From Cavenderia fasciculata (taxonomy: Eukaryota; Evosea; Eumycetozoa; Acytosteliales; Cavenderiaceae): a stretch of 64,000 nt of DNA. The notes beneath the pieces are model-generated. The model had not been told where the DNA came from. It ran no database searches and worked only from the letters and a program-made list of their open reading frames with translations. Shown in pieces: positions 40,604-53,623 of this stretch. The stretch lies in NCBI RefSeq assembly GCF_000203815.1, contig NW_004457735.1:930001-994000 (forward strand), read 5' to 3'. Made by a program: the position numbers and the translations under genes. The first letter of the stretch is position 1. Each line of letters begins with the position of its first letter.

Positions 40604-41352
40604 ATGTCAAGAAACTGTACGTGTCTATATTATTCTATACTATCTACTCTCTGACACATAGGGTGTTGGAGTACAGCATAGGGAAAGAGAAGAAGAAAGA
40701 AGAAACAGGATTATAGCTAACCACAATACTCTAAATACTACATATACATTACACATCATCATCATACACTACTCTATCCCCATGATCATTCAAATAAACA
40801 GACAGAAGAACAAGCACAACCCCACGTCGTCCTTTCGAAAAGGCCAGAATCGAAAGTGAACTCAAGGTCATTGGTGAATTCGGTTTGAAGAACAAGAATG
40901 AAGTCTGGAGAGTCCAACTTGCCCTCGCCAAGATCCGTAAGTCTGCTCGTGAGCTCCTCATTCTCCACGAAAAGGAACCAAAGCGTATCTTCCAAGGTGC
41001 TGCTCTTCTCCGTCGTCTCCACAAGATTGGTGTCATGGATGAATCCAAGAACAAGCTCGATTATGTTCTCGGTCTCAAGGTCCAAGATTTCATGGAACGT
41101 CGTCTCCAAACCTTAGTCTTCAAGCAAGGTTTGGCCAAGTCCATCCATCACGCTCGTGTCCTCATCAAGGGTAGACACATCCGTGTTGGTAAGCAATTGG
41201 TCAACGTCCCATCATACATGGTCCGTGTCGACTCTGAAAAGCACATCGGTATGAACCCACGTTCTCCATTCGCTGGTGGCAAGCCAGGTCGTAACGCCCG
41301 TAAGGCCCTCAGAAACAAGTCCTCCAAGCCAGCTGAGGAAGAAGAAAACTAA
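40604..41352 (+). CDS. rps9: 40S ribosomal protein S9 (uS4)
   Basis: Two exons: a 13-base first exon (40604-40616, MSRN plus one base) and 40802-41352, joined through GTACGT and an ATAAACAG acceptor to restore [16 protein letters not shown]. The product has 187 residues. The S4 RNA-binding domain is clear ([40 protein letters not shown]). It binds 18S rRNA early in assembly of the small subunit and sits near the mRNA entry site. Codons are strongly C-ending, as expected for a highly expressed gene. An intron right after the start is common for ribosomal protein genes. Confidence 0.95.
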
Positions 41353-41714
41353 ACCATCTTCTGTTCAATAAATTTTAAATATAGTAAAACAACGACGACG
41401 AAACATATCGTATATATATATTTATATATATATATATAGACATCATTCCCATTCATCACCTTCCAATCATTTTGGGTTATCCATCACTATGAACTACGTA
41501 TAAATTTATCTTTGCACCAATAAGGTCATTGAAAACCTTTTACTTTATCTGTTGAATAATATCCAAATGCCCCAATATTTTGGATGATGGTTGGTAAAAC
41601 CTAATTATAGGATAGAATACCAAATCTTTTGCTTGATTCATTCAAATCCATTTGTTCTTTCCATTCATTCAATTATAATTATTATCTCTTTACTTTTTAA
41701 TTATTTAGTTTATC
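41353..41714. other. Intergenic, rps9 to zinc-knuckle gene
   Basis: 362 AT-rich bases with a TA-rich stretch near 41408-41440. Nothing beyond expected 3' and promoter sequence is seen. Confidence 0.55.
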
Positions 41715-41909
41715 ATGGTTCAATGTTTTAAATGTACAAGAGAAGGACATTATGCCGATCAATGTAATGGTTATGACAATCCTCCTACTTCTCGTGGTGT
41801 AGTCAACGGCTTGAAATCAATAGAACAAGCACAAAAGTTTAAAGCAGCTGCTTTCGGAACTGCCAACTCTACAAATGGAACTGTTTATTATCCATTTAAT
41901 AAAAAGTAA
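41715..41909 (+). CDS. Small CCHC zinc-knuckle protein
   Basis: Single exon, 64 residues. The N-terminus carries one CCHC zinc knuckle, CFKCTREGHYADQC (residues 4-17), matching C-x2-C-x4-H-x4-C. This fold binds single-stranded nucleic acid. The rest is Asn/Thr/Lys-containing with no motif. The codons look genuine and the ATG follows TTTATC. An acceptor-like TTTAG lies just upstream, so an unseen 5' non-coding exon is possible. It converges on the RBM34-like gene. Precise role unknown. Confidence 0.8.
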   Translation: MVQCFKCTREGHYADQCNGYDNPPTSRGVVNGLKSIEQAQKFKAAAFGTANSTNGTVYYPFNKK

Positions 41910-42080
41910 TAGTATTATACTTGTTTTTCTGGCAAATGAATAATAATAAACTTTTATCTTTCCTATCTTCTAAACGCCAATTAAATTGATGGGTGGTTGG
42001 TTGATCAAAATAATCTCAAAAAAAAACAATCAAAGGAATTAATAATATATTTATATAAATGGTTAATTGAGGGGGTTTAT

Positions 42081-43610
42081 TTATTTGGAAGATGGTTTCT
42101 TTTTCATTGCAGGTTTTCTACCAGATTGTTTGACTGGTGCACCTGGAGCAGGTGTTTTCTTTACATTTTTGCCCTTTGGATTTTGTTTGTTGGGGAAGAT
42201 ACGGAGTTCACGTTCGTTCATCTTGATGGTCTTGGCCTTGATGGCAGCCTTTGCATATTTCTTCTTTTCAAATAATACATAACCGAAACCCTTTCCTTGA
42301 CCAGTTTGTCCATCTCTAACTAATCTAACACTTTCAACTCCTCCAAATGCATGATCAAACAATGTAAATATTTCTTCATTTTCAGATTCTACAAAAAATA
42401 AATTAAATGTAAATAAATAATAATAATTACATAATCTATTTCCATATATATAATTATTTATACATACCAAATGGAACATTACCAATGAAAACAGTTTCTT
42501 CAACTGAACCCTTTTCATGTTTATGTGATGCCAAATCAACGTATAAATGACGTTCTTTGAAGATGATACCGTTGCATTCGGCAACTACCTTTTGTGCACT
42601 CTCTTCCTTTTCAAATACAACGTATGCATTGCAAGTCTCACGTTTCTCGTTAAACTTTTTGTTAATGTATGAATCCTTACGATTAGAGTCTTTACTCTCG
42701 GTTGAAATAGATCTTAAACGTGCTGATTCTACTTTACCATATTTTGAAAAGAATTGTTTTAATTCCTAAGTATAATTAAATAAATATTAATATTAATATA
42801 TAAATATATAAATATGGAAATTGATTATTATTTGTTGATGGTTATTATTTGTTTCAAACATACTCTTGGATTGGTATGAAGTTCGACATTTGATAAAAAG
42901 ATGGTTCTCTTTCCTTCTTCTTCTCTTGCTTTAGTGTCTTGTTCCTTTCTCTTGGTTTTGTCTTCTTCTGTGAGGATTGGTTTGCCGTGTGGACCCAATT
43001 CAACTGGTTTTGGGATGACTGGTGCCTTTTCTGGCACTGGAGCTTCTTTGAACTCATTGGATGCAGAGAATGCATTCATTACATCATTGTTGGCTGCTGA
43101 TAATGTTCCAAATATTGATACTGTTGGTGCGGCAACTACTGCATCTGCAGAGGTAGTAGTAGTGGTAGTAGTTTCATTTGTGGATGGTGTAGTGGTAGTA
43201 GTTGATGTAGTAGTTGGTGTAGTAGTATTTGATTTCTTTTCAACAGTCTTTTTAGTAACAGTCTTATTATCTATTTTCTTCTTCTCTTGTTGTGGAGTTG
43301 GGACAACGACAGCTGGAGCTGGAGTTGGAGTTGGAGTAGCAACAACAGTCTTTACAACAGCAGCAGGTACCTTTTTCTCTTCAACAACCTTTTTCTCTTT
43401 CTTTTCTTCAACAACCTTCTTTTTAGTATCAGCAGCAGTAGCAGCAGCTACTTGTTTCTTTACTGGTGTATCTACGATATTCTTCTTTGCAGCTACTGTA
43501 GTTGCAGCGGTGGTTGGTGTCTTTTCAACCTTTTTAGTTGCAACAACAGCAGCAGTGGTAGCTTTAGTTGTTGTAGCAGTAGACTTCTTTGTTGATTCTT
43601 TGTTTGCCAT
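42081..43610 (-). CDS. RBM34/Nop12-like RNA-binding protein
   Basis: Three exons (42864-43610, 42468-42765, 42081-42388) encode 450 residues. The N-terminal 180 residues are Ala/Thr/Lys-rich and disordered. The first RRM starts at RTIFLSNVELHTNPR and continues across intron 1 (ELKQFFSKYGKVESARL, CNAYVVFEKEESAQK). The second begins ETVFIGNVPF and continues after intron 2 (GKGFGYVLFEKKKYAKAAI). The C-terminus is Lys/Pro-rich. This double-RRM layout with an extended first RRM is that of Nop12/RBM34, a nucleolar factor for large-subunit rRNA maturation. Splice phases are consistent. Confidence 0.9.
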
Positions 43611-44770
43611 TATGTATGTATTTATATATATTCCTCCTTCTTTCTCTCTCTAATCTAATCCTATCAAACAAATAAATAAAATACCAAAATCGAGAATAGA
43701 CGACTCGTTCGTTTTTCAGTGTACAATTTTGTTTGAAATTAATATGAAACAACAAGCAGTTGGTGAATTTCTCCATTTTTATCTTTCTTCTTCAAATGAT
43801 TATCCCATCTCTCAAATACTACAGTATTCATATATATATCATATACAGATAGAGTAGAGAGATACATGAGAGAGATTGATTATGTGAACAAACATTGCAC
43901 GCAACAATTGGATCGGAATTTTAACATATCCCAAGTGTGTTAGAGGGGGGGTAAAGGGATTGTGATAAACAATAATCCCTTTTATTTTGGTTAAAAAAGA
44001 TCATCAATTGAAAGAACAAGAGAATAACAAATCATTCGCGTACAACAAACAATCATTTATTTGTTATCTTTATTTCTATTATTAAATGTATTCACCCACT
44101 CACATAAATAGATATTTTTACTTTTAGAACCCAAAAGGGAGGGAGGTTGCTATGAATATGAAGAGGTTCATTTGCGTAGATTGGGGCATCCCAAGAAATA
44201 TCAGAGCAAAATTTATCTTTTCGGAGTCAATTCTCGTGAGCCGAAGGCAATTTCAGTGCATCCCTGGGTGATCAGATTGAATTCTTTTTCGGTGATGTTG
44301 GGAACCTTGGAACAAAACACTTTTTAAATTATTATCCTTTTTAATTATCCTATCATCCTATCCTCCTATCCCGCTAACCTTAAACTAAACAAACAAACGA
44401 GCTCAAGCGGATCATTATCATTTGGCTATCCATCAGAATAGATAGATAAAATTACGACGGAGATTTCACTCTGATCAGCCCTACTTAAATTTTATTCCCT
44501 TCCCATCTTTTGGAAATTTCAATCCGCCCAACCGACTGTCTGTCTCTACTCAGTACTACCTTACACCCACTTCAAAACCAGTTTTACTCAAACCACTCAT
44601 CATCTCGAGTACCCAATCAACACTTTAAATTTACTCATAATCTAAAACTACTAAGTAATAATAATAATAATAATATTTGTAGTACAGCAATAATAAATAA
44701 TAATATAATATAATATAATATAATTTAAAATTATTTATTTTACAACGATAGAATAGATTAATTAATAATC
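43611..44770. other. Divergent intergenic region with coding-like island
   Basis: 1.16 kb between divergent genes. Bases 44112-44327 have a higher GC content than the flanks and open frames on both strands (listed separately). Otherwise AT-rich with an ATAAT repeat near 44700-44722. Confidence 0.55.
44112..44327. other. Coding-like island, strand uncertain
   Basis: On the plus strand an acceptor-like TTTTTACTTTTAG ends at 44127 and is followed by 66 open codons to TAA 44325-44327. On the minus strand a shorter frame (44323 to stop at 44213-44215) reads KVPNITEKEFNLITQGCTEI, which looks protein-like with C-ending codons. I find no partner exon on either strand. It could be a relic of a host gene or an unannotated RNA. 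Confidence 0.25.
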
Positions 44771-46329
44771 ATGACAGAACAACAAGAAACAACTGTAGTT
44801 GCACCTAGCACTACTACTGCAACAACAATTGAATCAATCCCATCATCATCATCATCTAGTAGTGTAGTAGTAGTACCAGTTGACGAAGCAGCTTCATCAT
44901 CAAATAATACAACTGATAAAGGTAATCATAACAAGGAATGTGTAAATCAAGATGCTAGTTGTGAACATTATGTAAAGAAATATACACCATATTTGGATAT
45001 AGAATTAAAGTATGTTGTTTCAAAAATATAATAAGATTGATGTAAAATGACTTTTATTAATTTTGATTGGTCGATCCTTTTTAGGAATCAAGTTGAAATT
45101 ATAGATCAAGATGATTTATTAGATAATGAAGGAAAGTTGAAAAAAGGGGGATGGGCAAGACAACCTTGTTTAAACTATAACCCATCAAGTTTGACTAGTT
45201 TTAGAAAAGGATATAGATTAAAGGAATGGAATTATTATGGTTTCGTGACAGACAAGTTTTACTTGGCCGTTGCTGTTGCCAATCTTGGTTACGTCAACAA
45301 CTACCAAACCTTTTTCATCGAATTTGATAAGCCAAATAATATCATAAAGGATGATGTCATCAACACCTCTTTTGTAACAAAAGGTATGCAATTACCTGCC
45401 GATAGTTCTGCACCTGGCGTTCACATTGATTATACATCCAAAAAATTCTCACTTAAATTTGAAGTAACAAATAATGGTAATGGAAATGATATTAAACATA
45501 ATATAAAAGTAAATATATATCATAATAGATACCATCATGATGAAAAGAATAATTTATTAATTTTAAAATTGTATTTATTTATTATTTGTTTTAGATTAAA
45601 AGTAAAAAGATGAAATTAGATGCAGATATTACATTGGATTTAAGTCCAAATAGAGAGAGTATAGTATTGGTAACACCAATTGGAAAAGAAAACTTTTATT
45701 ATAATCGAAAAGTTAATTTAATTCCAGTGGTAGCTGGTAGTAAACTGCAAGTTGGAGATACAGATTATTTGGCAGAGAGTCCGGATCGTCAATATAATTT
45801 CACCTATGGATTAATGGATTGGGGTAGAGGATGTTGGGACTATAGTTCATTTTGGTTGTGGTCATCGGCTTGGGGTGTCACTGCTGATGGTCGTCCAGTA
45901 GGTCTCAATTTAGGTGCTGGGTTTGGCAATCTAACCACCCATACTGAAAATTGTGTAAATATTGATGGTCGTATTCATAAACTAGGTCAAGTAGATATAA
46001 AATACAACCCAAAAGATACTGCCAAACCATGGTTATTCGAATGTAAACATGGTCGTTTTGGTGGTAATCCAGTTGTTTTTACTCCATTTATTAAAAAGGT
46101 TGAATCTAATAATTTCGGTATCATCTCTTCAAGTTTTGATCAAATTATGGGTAATTTTAAAGGTTAGTAGTAGTAACAATAGTAGTAGTAATACTCTCCA
46201 TTTATAAACTATAACTAACCAAATTTAAATCTATCTATTATTAATATAGGTGATATTATTCTTGATGATGGAGAAGTCATTTCAGTTGACCTATATGGAT
46301 TTTCTGAAGTTCATTTTGCAAGATGGTAA
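44771..46329 (+). CDS. DUF2804 family protein
   Basis: Four exons (44771-45009, 45085-45508, 45595-46162, 46250-46329) encode 436 residues; donors GTATGT, GTAAAT, GTTAGT, and phases agree. After a Thr/Ser-rich N-terminus of about 50 residues, the protein matches DUF2804: GWARQPCLNYNP, FYLAVAVANLGY, YGLMDWGRGCWDYSSFWLWS and LFECKHGRFGGNPVVFTP. The family is widespread in bacteria and some eukaryotes, with a lipocalin- or carotenoid-hydratase-like beta fold suggested, but no settled reaction. The conserved Trp-rich motif is intact. No membrane helix or signal peptide is seen. Confidence 0.87.
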
Positions 46330-46636
46330 AAAGTTTATTAAACACCAAAGAATAAATTAAATATATATAAAACATGTACATAAATATAAATTAAAAGAAT
46401 ATATAGAATATACGATAATAATAATAATAATAAAACTCTCTTTGAAAAAAAGTAATTATTTAATCAACCTAAAAAAATTAAAAGGTTCTTTCTATTTATT
46501 ATTATGGTATATATGAGTATTAGGTATTGTATTGTATTAATATAGGGGATTTCGAGTAGGTTCGGTTTCGGAAAAAAAAGAGATTTGATTTGGTATTGAT
46601 ATTGATAGAGTCTACCTTGCTATTATTGTGTGTGTT
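46330..46636. other. Convergent intergenic region
   Basis: 307 AT-rich bases between the 3' ends of the DUF2804 and Ca2+-ATPase genes, including an AAT repeat. No other feature seen. Confidence 0.6.
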
Positions 46637-49600
46637 TTAAACACTTCCATATTTGTTGGCGCCATCTAATAGTGGAGAAGTTTCAAACTTTCCATGGTTC
46701 TTGAGGTAGCTTGGTTCCTTGATTGGGATCATTCTGAGTAAAAGACCAACAACCAAAGAGAAGAAACCGGTCACGACGCAACCAATCCATTCATAGACAC
46801 CCAATGGCACAGTCGAGGTGACTTCACCACCAAAAGTGACAAAGAGAACTTGAATAACAACCGTAATGAAAAGAATAGTAACATAAATTGGATTGGCAAA
46901 AATACCTCTAAATGGATTTAATTCTAAAAAAAGGATGGAATAGAAAAGGAGCTATGGTTAGTTATTGAAGAGATATATTATTTCTATACAACTTACTGTT
47001 TCCAAGTACTCTAGCATTAATTTCGTTAAATAATTGCATAAATACAAAAGTATTGAAAATGATGGTATAGTGACGGACAGAGTCTTTGATGATCTTTTCG
47101 TGGACAAAGTTGTTGTAAATGTCGGTACCGATGTAGAGAAGGACAAATTGGACGGTGAGCTGGAAGACGGCGTGACCGATGATGTTACGCCACATGGTAC
47201 GTGTGATGAGAGGCGAGTCTTTACCGGTTGGGGGACGTTCGAGGAGATCAGGTGTGGGTGGTTCAGTGGCAAGAGCCAAGGCAGCCATAGTATCCATAAT
47301 GAGATTGATCCAGAGGAGTTGGACACCGGTTAATGGAGACTTTCCATTACCATAGATGGTACCGACAAAGGCGACAGTGACAGCGACAATATTGATGGTC
47401 AATTGGAATTGAAGGAATTTACAGATACTGTCGTAGATGTTACGACCCCAGAGTACGGCACGTACAATAGAGGCAAAGTTATCGTCGAGGAGAACAACGT
47501 CCGATGCAGCAATAGCCACCTCGGTACCAGAGATACCCATGGAGAAACCGACGTTGGCTTGTTTGAGTGCGGGAGAGTCGTTGGTACCGTCACCAGTGAC
47601 GGCGACAATCTCACCCATATCTTTGAGCTTGTTGACGAGACGCAACTTGTCGAGTGGCGATGAACGGGCGAGTACACGGAGACGTGGGATGACACGTTCC
47701 AACTCGGCTTCGGACATTTTGTTGAATGCAAAGCTGTCCATTGAGATGTCGCCCGGTTGGAGGATACCGCACTTTCTGGCGATGTTCTCGGCTGTGACAA
47801 TGTTGTCTCCGGTGAGCATACGCACGACGATGCCGGCACCTTGGCACTGACGCACGGCACCGCGCACCTCGGGACGCAATGGGTCACGGATACCGAGGAT
47901 GCCGACGAGGGTGAGACCAAAGTTGGGCTCATCGGCCTCTTCATAGTCGTACTCGGCCTTTTTGTAGTCCTTGTAGGCGAGCCCGATGGTACGGAGCGTG
48001 TCGGAGGCAAAGCCAAAGATGGCCTTTTCGTAGACCTCCTTGGCGTCGGCGCCGAGGGGCTGGATGTTGCCGTCGGCGTCGAGGTACGAGTCGCAGGCCT
48101 CGAGGATACGCTCAGAGGCACCCTTGACGTAGAGACGCACGTGTTGCTCGTCGAGTGTGACGAGCACACCCATGCGCTTACGGGCGCTCGAGAAGGGGTA
48201 GAGCTTCTCGACGTGGAGACGCTTGCGGACCTCGACATAGTCGGCGCCAAACGTCTTGGTGAACTGGAGCAGGGCACCCTCGGTCTTGCTGCCGACCACC
48301 TCGGTACGGCCCTTGCTGTTGGTGCCTTCGTAGGCGTTGCTGTTGACGCAAATGCCGTCGGTGAGGATAGTCTGGATGGATGCGGGGACGACATAGCGCA
48401 GGTTGTAGTCAACGTCGTCAAATGGCTTGCAAATGTGGCCTGCGACAACCGTCATGACGTTTTGGGTGAGGGTACCGGTCTTGTCCGAGCAGATGGTGGT
48501 TGCGCCACCCATAGTCTCGCAACTGGCAAGGTTACGCACCAAGTTGTTCTCTTTGAACATTTTGAGCATGCCATAGGCGAGCGCCATGGTGACGGCGAGT
48601 GGCAGACCCTCGGGCACGGCCACGACAACGATGGTGATGGCACCGACGACGATCTGGGTGATATCCGAGACCGAGGCAGCGGTGATGGGCTCGTCGTTGA
48701 CCTTTTTCGTGATAAAGTATTTGGGCACGGTGATGAGAATCATGAGTGCGGCAACAGCCAGACCAAACTTGCCGATACGTTCGGCCAACACACCCAACTT
48801 TTCTTGGAGTGGGGTGTCTTCAATCTCGGTACGCAGCGACATCATGATACGGCCGTTGAGCGAGTTGACGCCGACGGCAGTGACCAACATACGTCCAAAA
48901 CCCTCTTGCACCATCGAGCCAGAGATCAAGAATGGGTCCATGCCATTCTCGGGCGACCCCTTTTTCACGGGGTCCGACTCACCCGTCAAAGATGACTCGT
49001 CGCACACCAACGAATGTCCCTCGATAAAGACACCGTCTCCGCAAATAATGTCACCAGTGTCGACGACCAACACGTCGCCAACCAACACGTCGAAAATAGA
49101 GACCAACATTTGTTGGCCACCACGGAACAGCTTGACTTGCTTGTCAGCCGACTTTTTGTTCAACTCTAGGAAACGTCCTTGATTCTTGTAATTGTTGATC
49201 GATGTCACCATCGTAACAATGGCAACAGCCACCAAAATAGCTACACCATCGATCCATCCAGTCTTGGGGTCATGCGATGTCCATTTCAAAGCACCCAAAA
49301 TAATGGAAATAGTAGCTGCAATCACCAAAATAATCAATGTTTCATCTTTTAATGCATCTATAATCATACTCCATAATGAATCTTGTGGTGGATCTGGTAA
49401 AATATTTCTTCCATATCTAATGTACAAAAAAAAAAAGAAAAAAGAAAAGAGGAAAAAAAAGAGGGGGGGTGTTAGGGTGGATTTGGAAAAAAAAGAGGGA
49501 ATCAATCCAATCGACCAATCAATCGAATTTGATCGATATATATAGTGGATGGTATATATATATTATATTACTAACCTTTTAATACGAAGATTTGACTCTT

Positions 49601-49814
49601 CAGTCATGATCATATGTACTGGTAGACCTTCATCAAGGTTAACATTTAATTTATCGGCCAAACCTTTGACACCACCAAGGTCGGCTAATCTCTTTGGATT
49701 CTTTGGAATGGAAACTAAATCCTCCAAATGTCTAGTGTCTAGAGTGAAATCTTCGACTTTGTGAAGACCAATATCCTCTTCATGTGAAGGATATACAGAT
49801 ACTAAAATTGACAT
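46637..49814 (-). CDS. patA: PMCA-type (P2B) Ca2+-transporting ATPase
   Basis: Three exons (49576-49814, 46997-49416, 46637-46923) encode 981 residues. P-type ATPase motifs are complete: SLTGESDPV (actuator), PEGLPLAV (membrane helix 4, Ca2+ site), CSDKTGTLTQ (phosphorylated Asp) and TGDGTNDSPALKQANVGFSMG (hinge). The sequence is closest to plasma-membrane type pumps. The C-terminus ends about 30 residues after the last membrane helix, so the long calmodulin-binding tail of animal PMCAs is absent, as I recall for Dictyostelium PAT1 of the contractile vacuole. It pumps Ca2+ out of the cytosol using ATP. The symbol is by similarity. GC content is high in the middle of exon 2. Confidence 0.92.
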
Positions 49815-50273
49815 TTTTTATCTATCTATCTATCTGTTCCTTTTTTATATTATATAATATATAAATATACGTAAGTTGAATAGGTTGTGTGATGTGGGTG
49901 GGGAAGGAGAGAGAGGGAACTAGTAACACTATATAGTTTCTGAGTTTGTCGCTTTTGATACTTTCAAAAAAAAAAAAAAGCAAAAAAACAAACACCCTAA
50001 TTGTAATTATTAATCAATGAATATCGTTGAATCTGATTGATTGATATGTTTGATGGATATATATGATATATATATAAATATAAATATGAATATATGAATG
50101 ATAATAATAAATTGACTAGCCTAAGAAATACTTCATCCCAATCTATCTATCTTTATCTTATCTACCTATCTTATCTATATACTGTATATAAAAATGAACC
50201 AAACAATGCAATGTGATGGATGATGTATTAATAATAAACAATAATGAATGTAATGTGTGTGTTTTTGGTGTAA

Positions 50274-50503
50274 ACAGGTTTAAATCAACAGTGTGAGACT
50301 GGAGACAAGGTCTGGGTTGGCAAAGGGAAGCAAGCGCATTTGCCATTTTACGTCTTTAAAAAAAGTCGAAAACCTCTTCGATCTACACAAATTGGTGTAG
50401 GTAGAGATTTTTGTGCATGCGAGAATTCTCAATGGGTATGCGGCCTACTTTTCGATTCGATGGGATCACCTCTGGAGCTTGAGAACGAAAGATAAGTCTC
50501 AAG
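50274..50503 (+). other. Island with open frame and serial hairpins
   Basis: The plus frame is open from 50274 to TAA 50493-50495 (73 codons, no ATG near its start) and follows an acceptor-like TAAACAG. The same bases hold three simple hairpins: TCGAA/TTCGA (50366-50370 with 50377-50381), CTACAC/GTGTAG (50383-50388 with 50395-50400) and CTTGAGA/TCTCAAG (50478-50484 with 50497-50503). GC is above the surroundings. It could be an orphan exon or a structured RNA. I do not recognise it. Confidence 0.25.
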
Positions 50504-53500
50504 GAGACAAGGAATCGCAAAGGCAACAAAGATATTCTTTTCTTTAAACTTTATCTTATCTTTTCTACTATACCCTACAATATCTATAGTTTCTACAACC
50601 GCAGGATTAGTCAAATGACAGGAAAACACAAAACAGCAAATGGTCGGTGAATCAACACAAAGAATGAATGAATGAATGAATGATCATCAACACTAAACAC
50701 TGATCAGTGTCAACCATTATTTGGGTTACATGTACCCATCAATCTAAGACCTCCCCTCAAATCATAATAATGAGGTGGTGTACTCAACTCAAAGACTCAC
50801 AACATCCTCCTCCTCACATCCTCATATATCCGACTATCTACCCATCGCAACAACAATGTCAGTACCAACTAACAACCAAACCACCACCATCCATCAATTA
50901 TATCATTCAGCAGGGTTATTTGGTTGATCATATGGCGGGATTCGGAGCAACCCCAAACCTGGTTATTAATTGTCCATTATAACCTTTTACGACCAATCAA
51001 CCTTAAACCGGTTGCAACGCAACGACTGTCGTTGTTGTTGTATTTATTAATTAATTAACTGCTCGGCTTGGTTGGAACCACCTGACTCGACTCTTTCTTT
51101 CCATAGTCGAATGTGCGTTGGAACATTACTAGATATGGGTCGTACCTGCCCTCTTCTCATTTTGGCGTTTAATCCGGAACATAAGAGTACTTTATAAAAA
51201 AAAATCTCCATCCAAAATATCTCACCTTTATTTTTCCACCCATTACATTGTCGTCTCGCTTGCCAGATAACAAATCGGTTAGTGGATGATAATGATCATG
51301 GATGTGATGCCGTGGTTATACATAGACCAAGCCAGCCCAATCATTTTCATATTTTAGCCGAGATTAGTCAATGAACTACTTTCCTTGACTTGATTGGTTC
51401 GTGTCGCGCACTGGTAAGTAAACAATGCTCAATACCGGATCTGGGTATATGTCAGTTGACACACACACACACTCATTCACACAACATTGACCACTGACCA
51501 TGACCATAACATCATGTTCATATTATAATAATTAGAGAAAAGATAGATATGCATGGTTGTGATGGTACCCTTTCGGTTTGGCAGAAATCACCCCCGTCAC
51601 TTCCTTTCCAGATATTCAGATGGTGGTAGCGGTAGCTGTGGTTAGGGGGTACCCCTCCTATTTATGGATGATCATCGGCGGCAGTGTTTGGAAAACAGGA
51701 AGTCTGTTGTTGCACGCAGTATTGAGATTATAGTTTATTTTCTCTTCCAACCAACTACCTACCTACCTAAATACCCAAAACTAGAAGAACAAGAACAAAA
51801 AACCCAACCACCAATCAGCAGACAATCCAACTATAGAAAGGAGTAGGTAGAGTAGAACATAACATCAACATCAATAATAATAATACCAAACGATTGAAAA
51901 ATCCAACTTGTGGTTTGTGGGGGTGGTGTTGTTAATTTAGACGGTGCCACATGAAAACAAGCACGCTGTCATATCAGTGTAAACAAGATCAGCAGCTGTC
52001 AGCTGTACAGAGCACGAAAAGAGAAGAATTTAAAACAAAGAATATCAGACGAGGATGGGAAAGGTACTAACCAAAAGCACAGGAGAGGAGAGGAGAGGAT
52101 CCTCCTACTTTGTTGCGCAACTTCTCACTTTCTCTCGTTTTCCTTTCTCTGCCTTTGTTGGTTACTCCACTTCATCGAATTAATTGTCGATCATCAAATC
52201 AATACGGTATCAACAACAACAACAACAACAACAACTCGATCATCATCATCATGCACCATCCATTCATCCATTCATCACCCAGACTCGTTCTTGGCGACAA
52301 ACCACCCACCCTCCACCCTCTTTATGATCCTCAAACAACACCCCGCCCTCAGGTAAAAAGTAGTTTAAAAGAGGCAAAGAAGCTTAGTAGTCGTCAATCG
52401 ATGATTATAAAAAGGAGGATCCTCATCAGTTTAGAGTTTTAAAGTTACAATCAACCTTTTTTGTATTTATATTATATATATTGTATTGTTGTATTTGTAG
52501 ATAGTAATAATAATAAAAAATATTATTATTATTATTCAATTCAAACTTATAGTGTATGTATTAAACTACTATTAAAGGACTGACCGACTGACAACTGACC
52601 GACAGACTCGAGTCAACTTTCGTTATCGTCCACCCATCACCCATACACCCACAATACACACACACACACACATCTATCGATTCAATAGCCCATCAATCAT
52701 TTCGATCATCGATGTGATGTTGTTATTTCAACTTTTAAAATATCACAATAACACACACACAGACCACACTCGTCAAGTCAATATGTTCAACACACCCATC
52801 CAATATCTATTGATTTTGGTGGTTTCCACATTTGACTAAATTGATCCCACAAAAAACCAATCGAAAGGGGTTTAAGAGAGGAGGTTATTGTCCTATTCCA
52901 CCTCACCTCTATGTTTAACACCCCCATCTTATCTTACCACACAACAATATTGTTACTATTGATTGATGATCAATCAATCAATCCAATCATCTAATCGTTA
53001 AATGGAACTCGGGTATATACATACCCCCCTTGATTTATCAGAATATTATTCATCCCACCCAACCTATTACTATTATTTTCCAAATATTTGGCTCTCCACA
53101 CGACGGTTATTTATTATTTATCATGACATTGGGTAGTGTTGGTTTCTACTTTGAGTGGAATACTCATTCATTCATCATTATGTTGAGACTAGACAGAATG
53201 CAACATAAAAAGACAATATTCTCTTCTCAAAAAAGTAATCGTAATAATAGTAGAGTAGAGTAGAGTAGAAGAAATCAAGATGATTTACGATATCTTTGAA
53301 AGAAGCCAACTTTCTCTCTGGTTGGAGGAATGGCATCCAAAGAAGTAATGTATTGTGTGTGTGTGTTGATCATCTCGTTTTAGTGAGAAAACAACAAAAC
53401 TTACTATTTGATATCATCATCATCACTCACCTCCAAATGGTCAAACGTATTCTCCTGTCGTTCTGTTCTATTCTGTCATTTAAACCCAACCCACCCACCC

Positions 53501-53567
53501 ACCACCTTGTTTTTCACACCATCGATAAGTATTCTTATCAAATCCTATAATGATCATTGTTGGTATT

Positions 53568-53623
53568 CTTGATTAATCGATTGATTGATTGATTAATTGA
53601 TTGATTAATTGATTGATTGATTT
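53568..53623. repeat. GATT/AATT tetranucleotide repeat
   Basis: Imperfect tandem GATT units with AATT variants in intergenic DNA. No associated gene. Confidence 0.8.

Noticed and set aside
47757-48995. Plus-strand frame of 412 codons
   Set aside because: Antisense shadow of the Ca2+-ATPase, opened by its GC-rich third codon positions.
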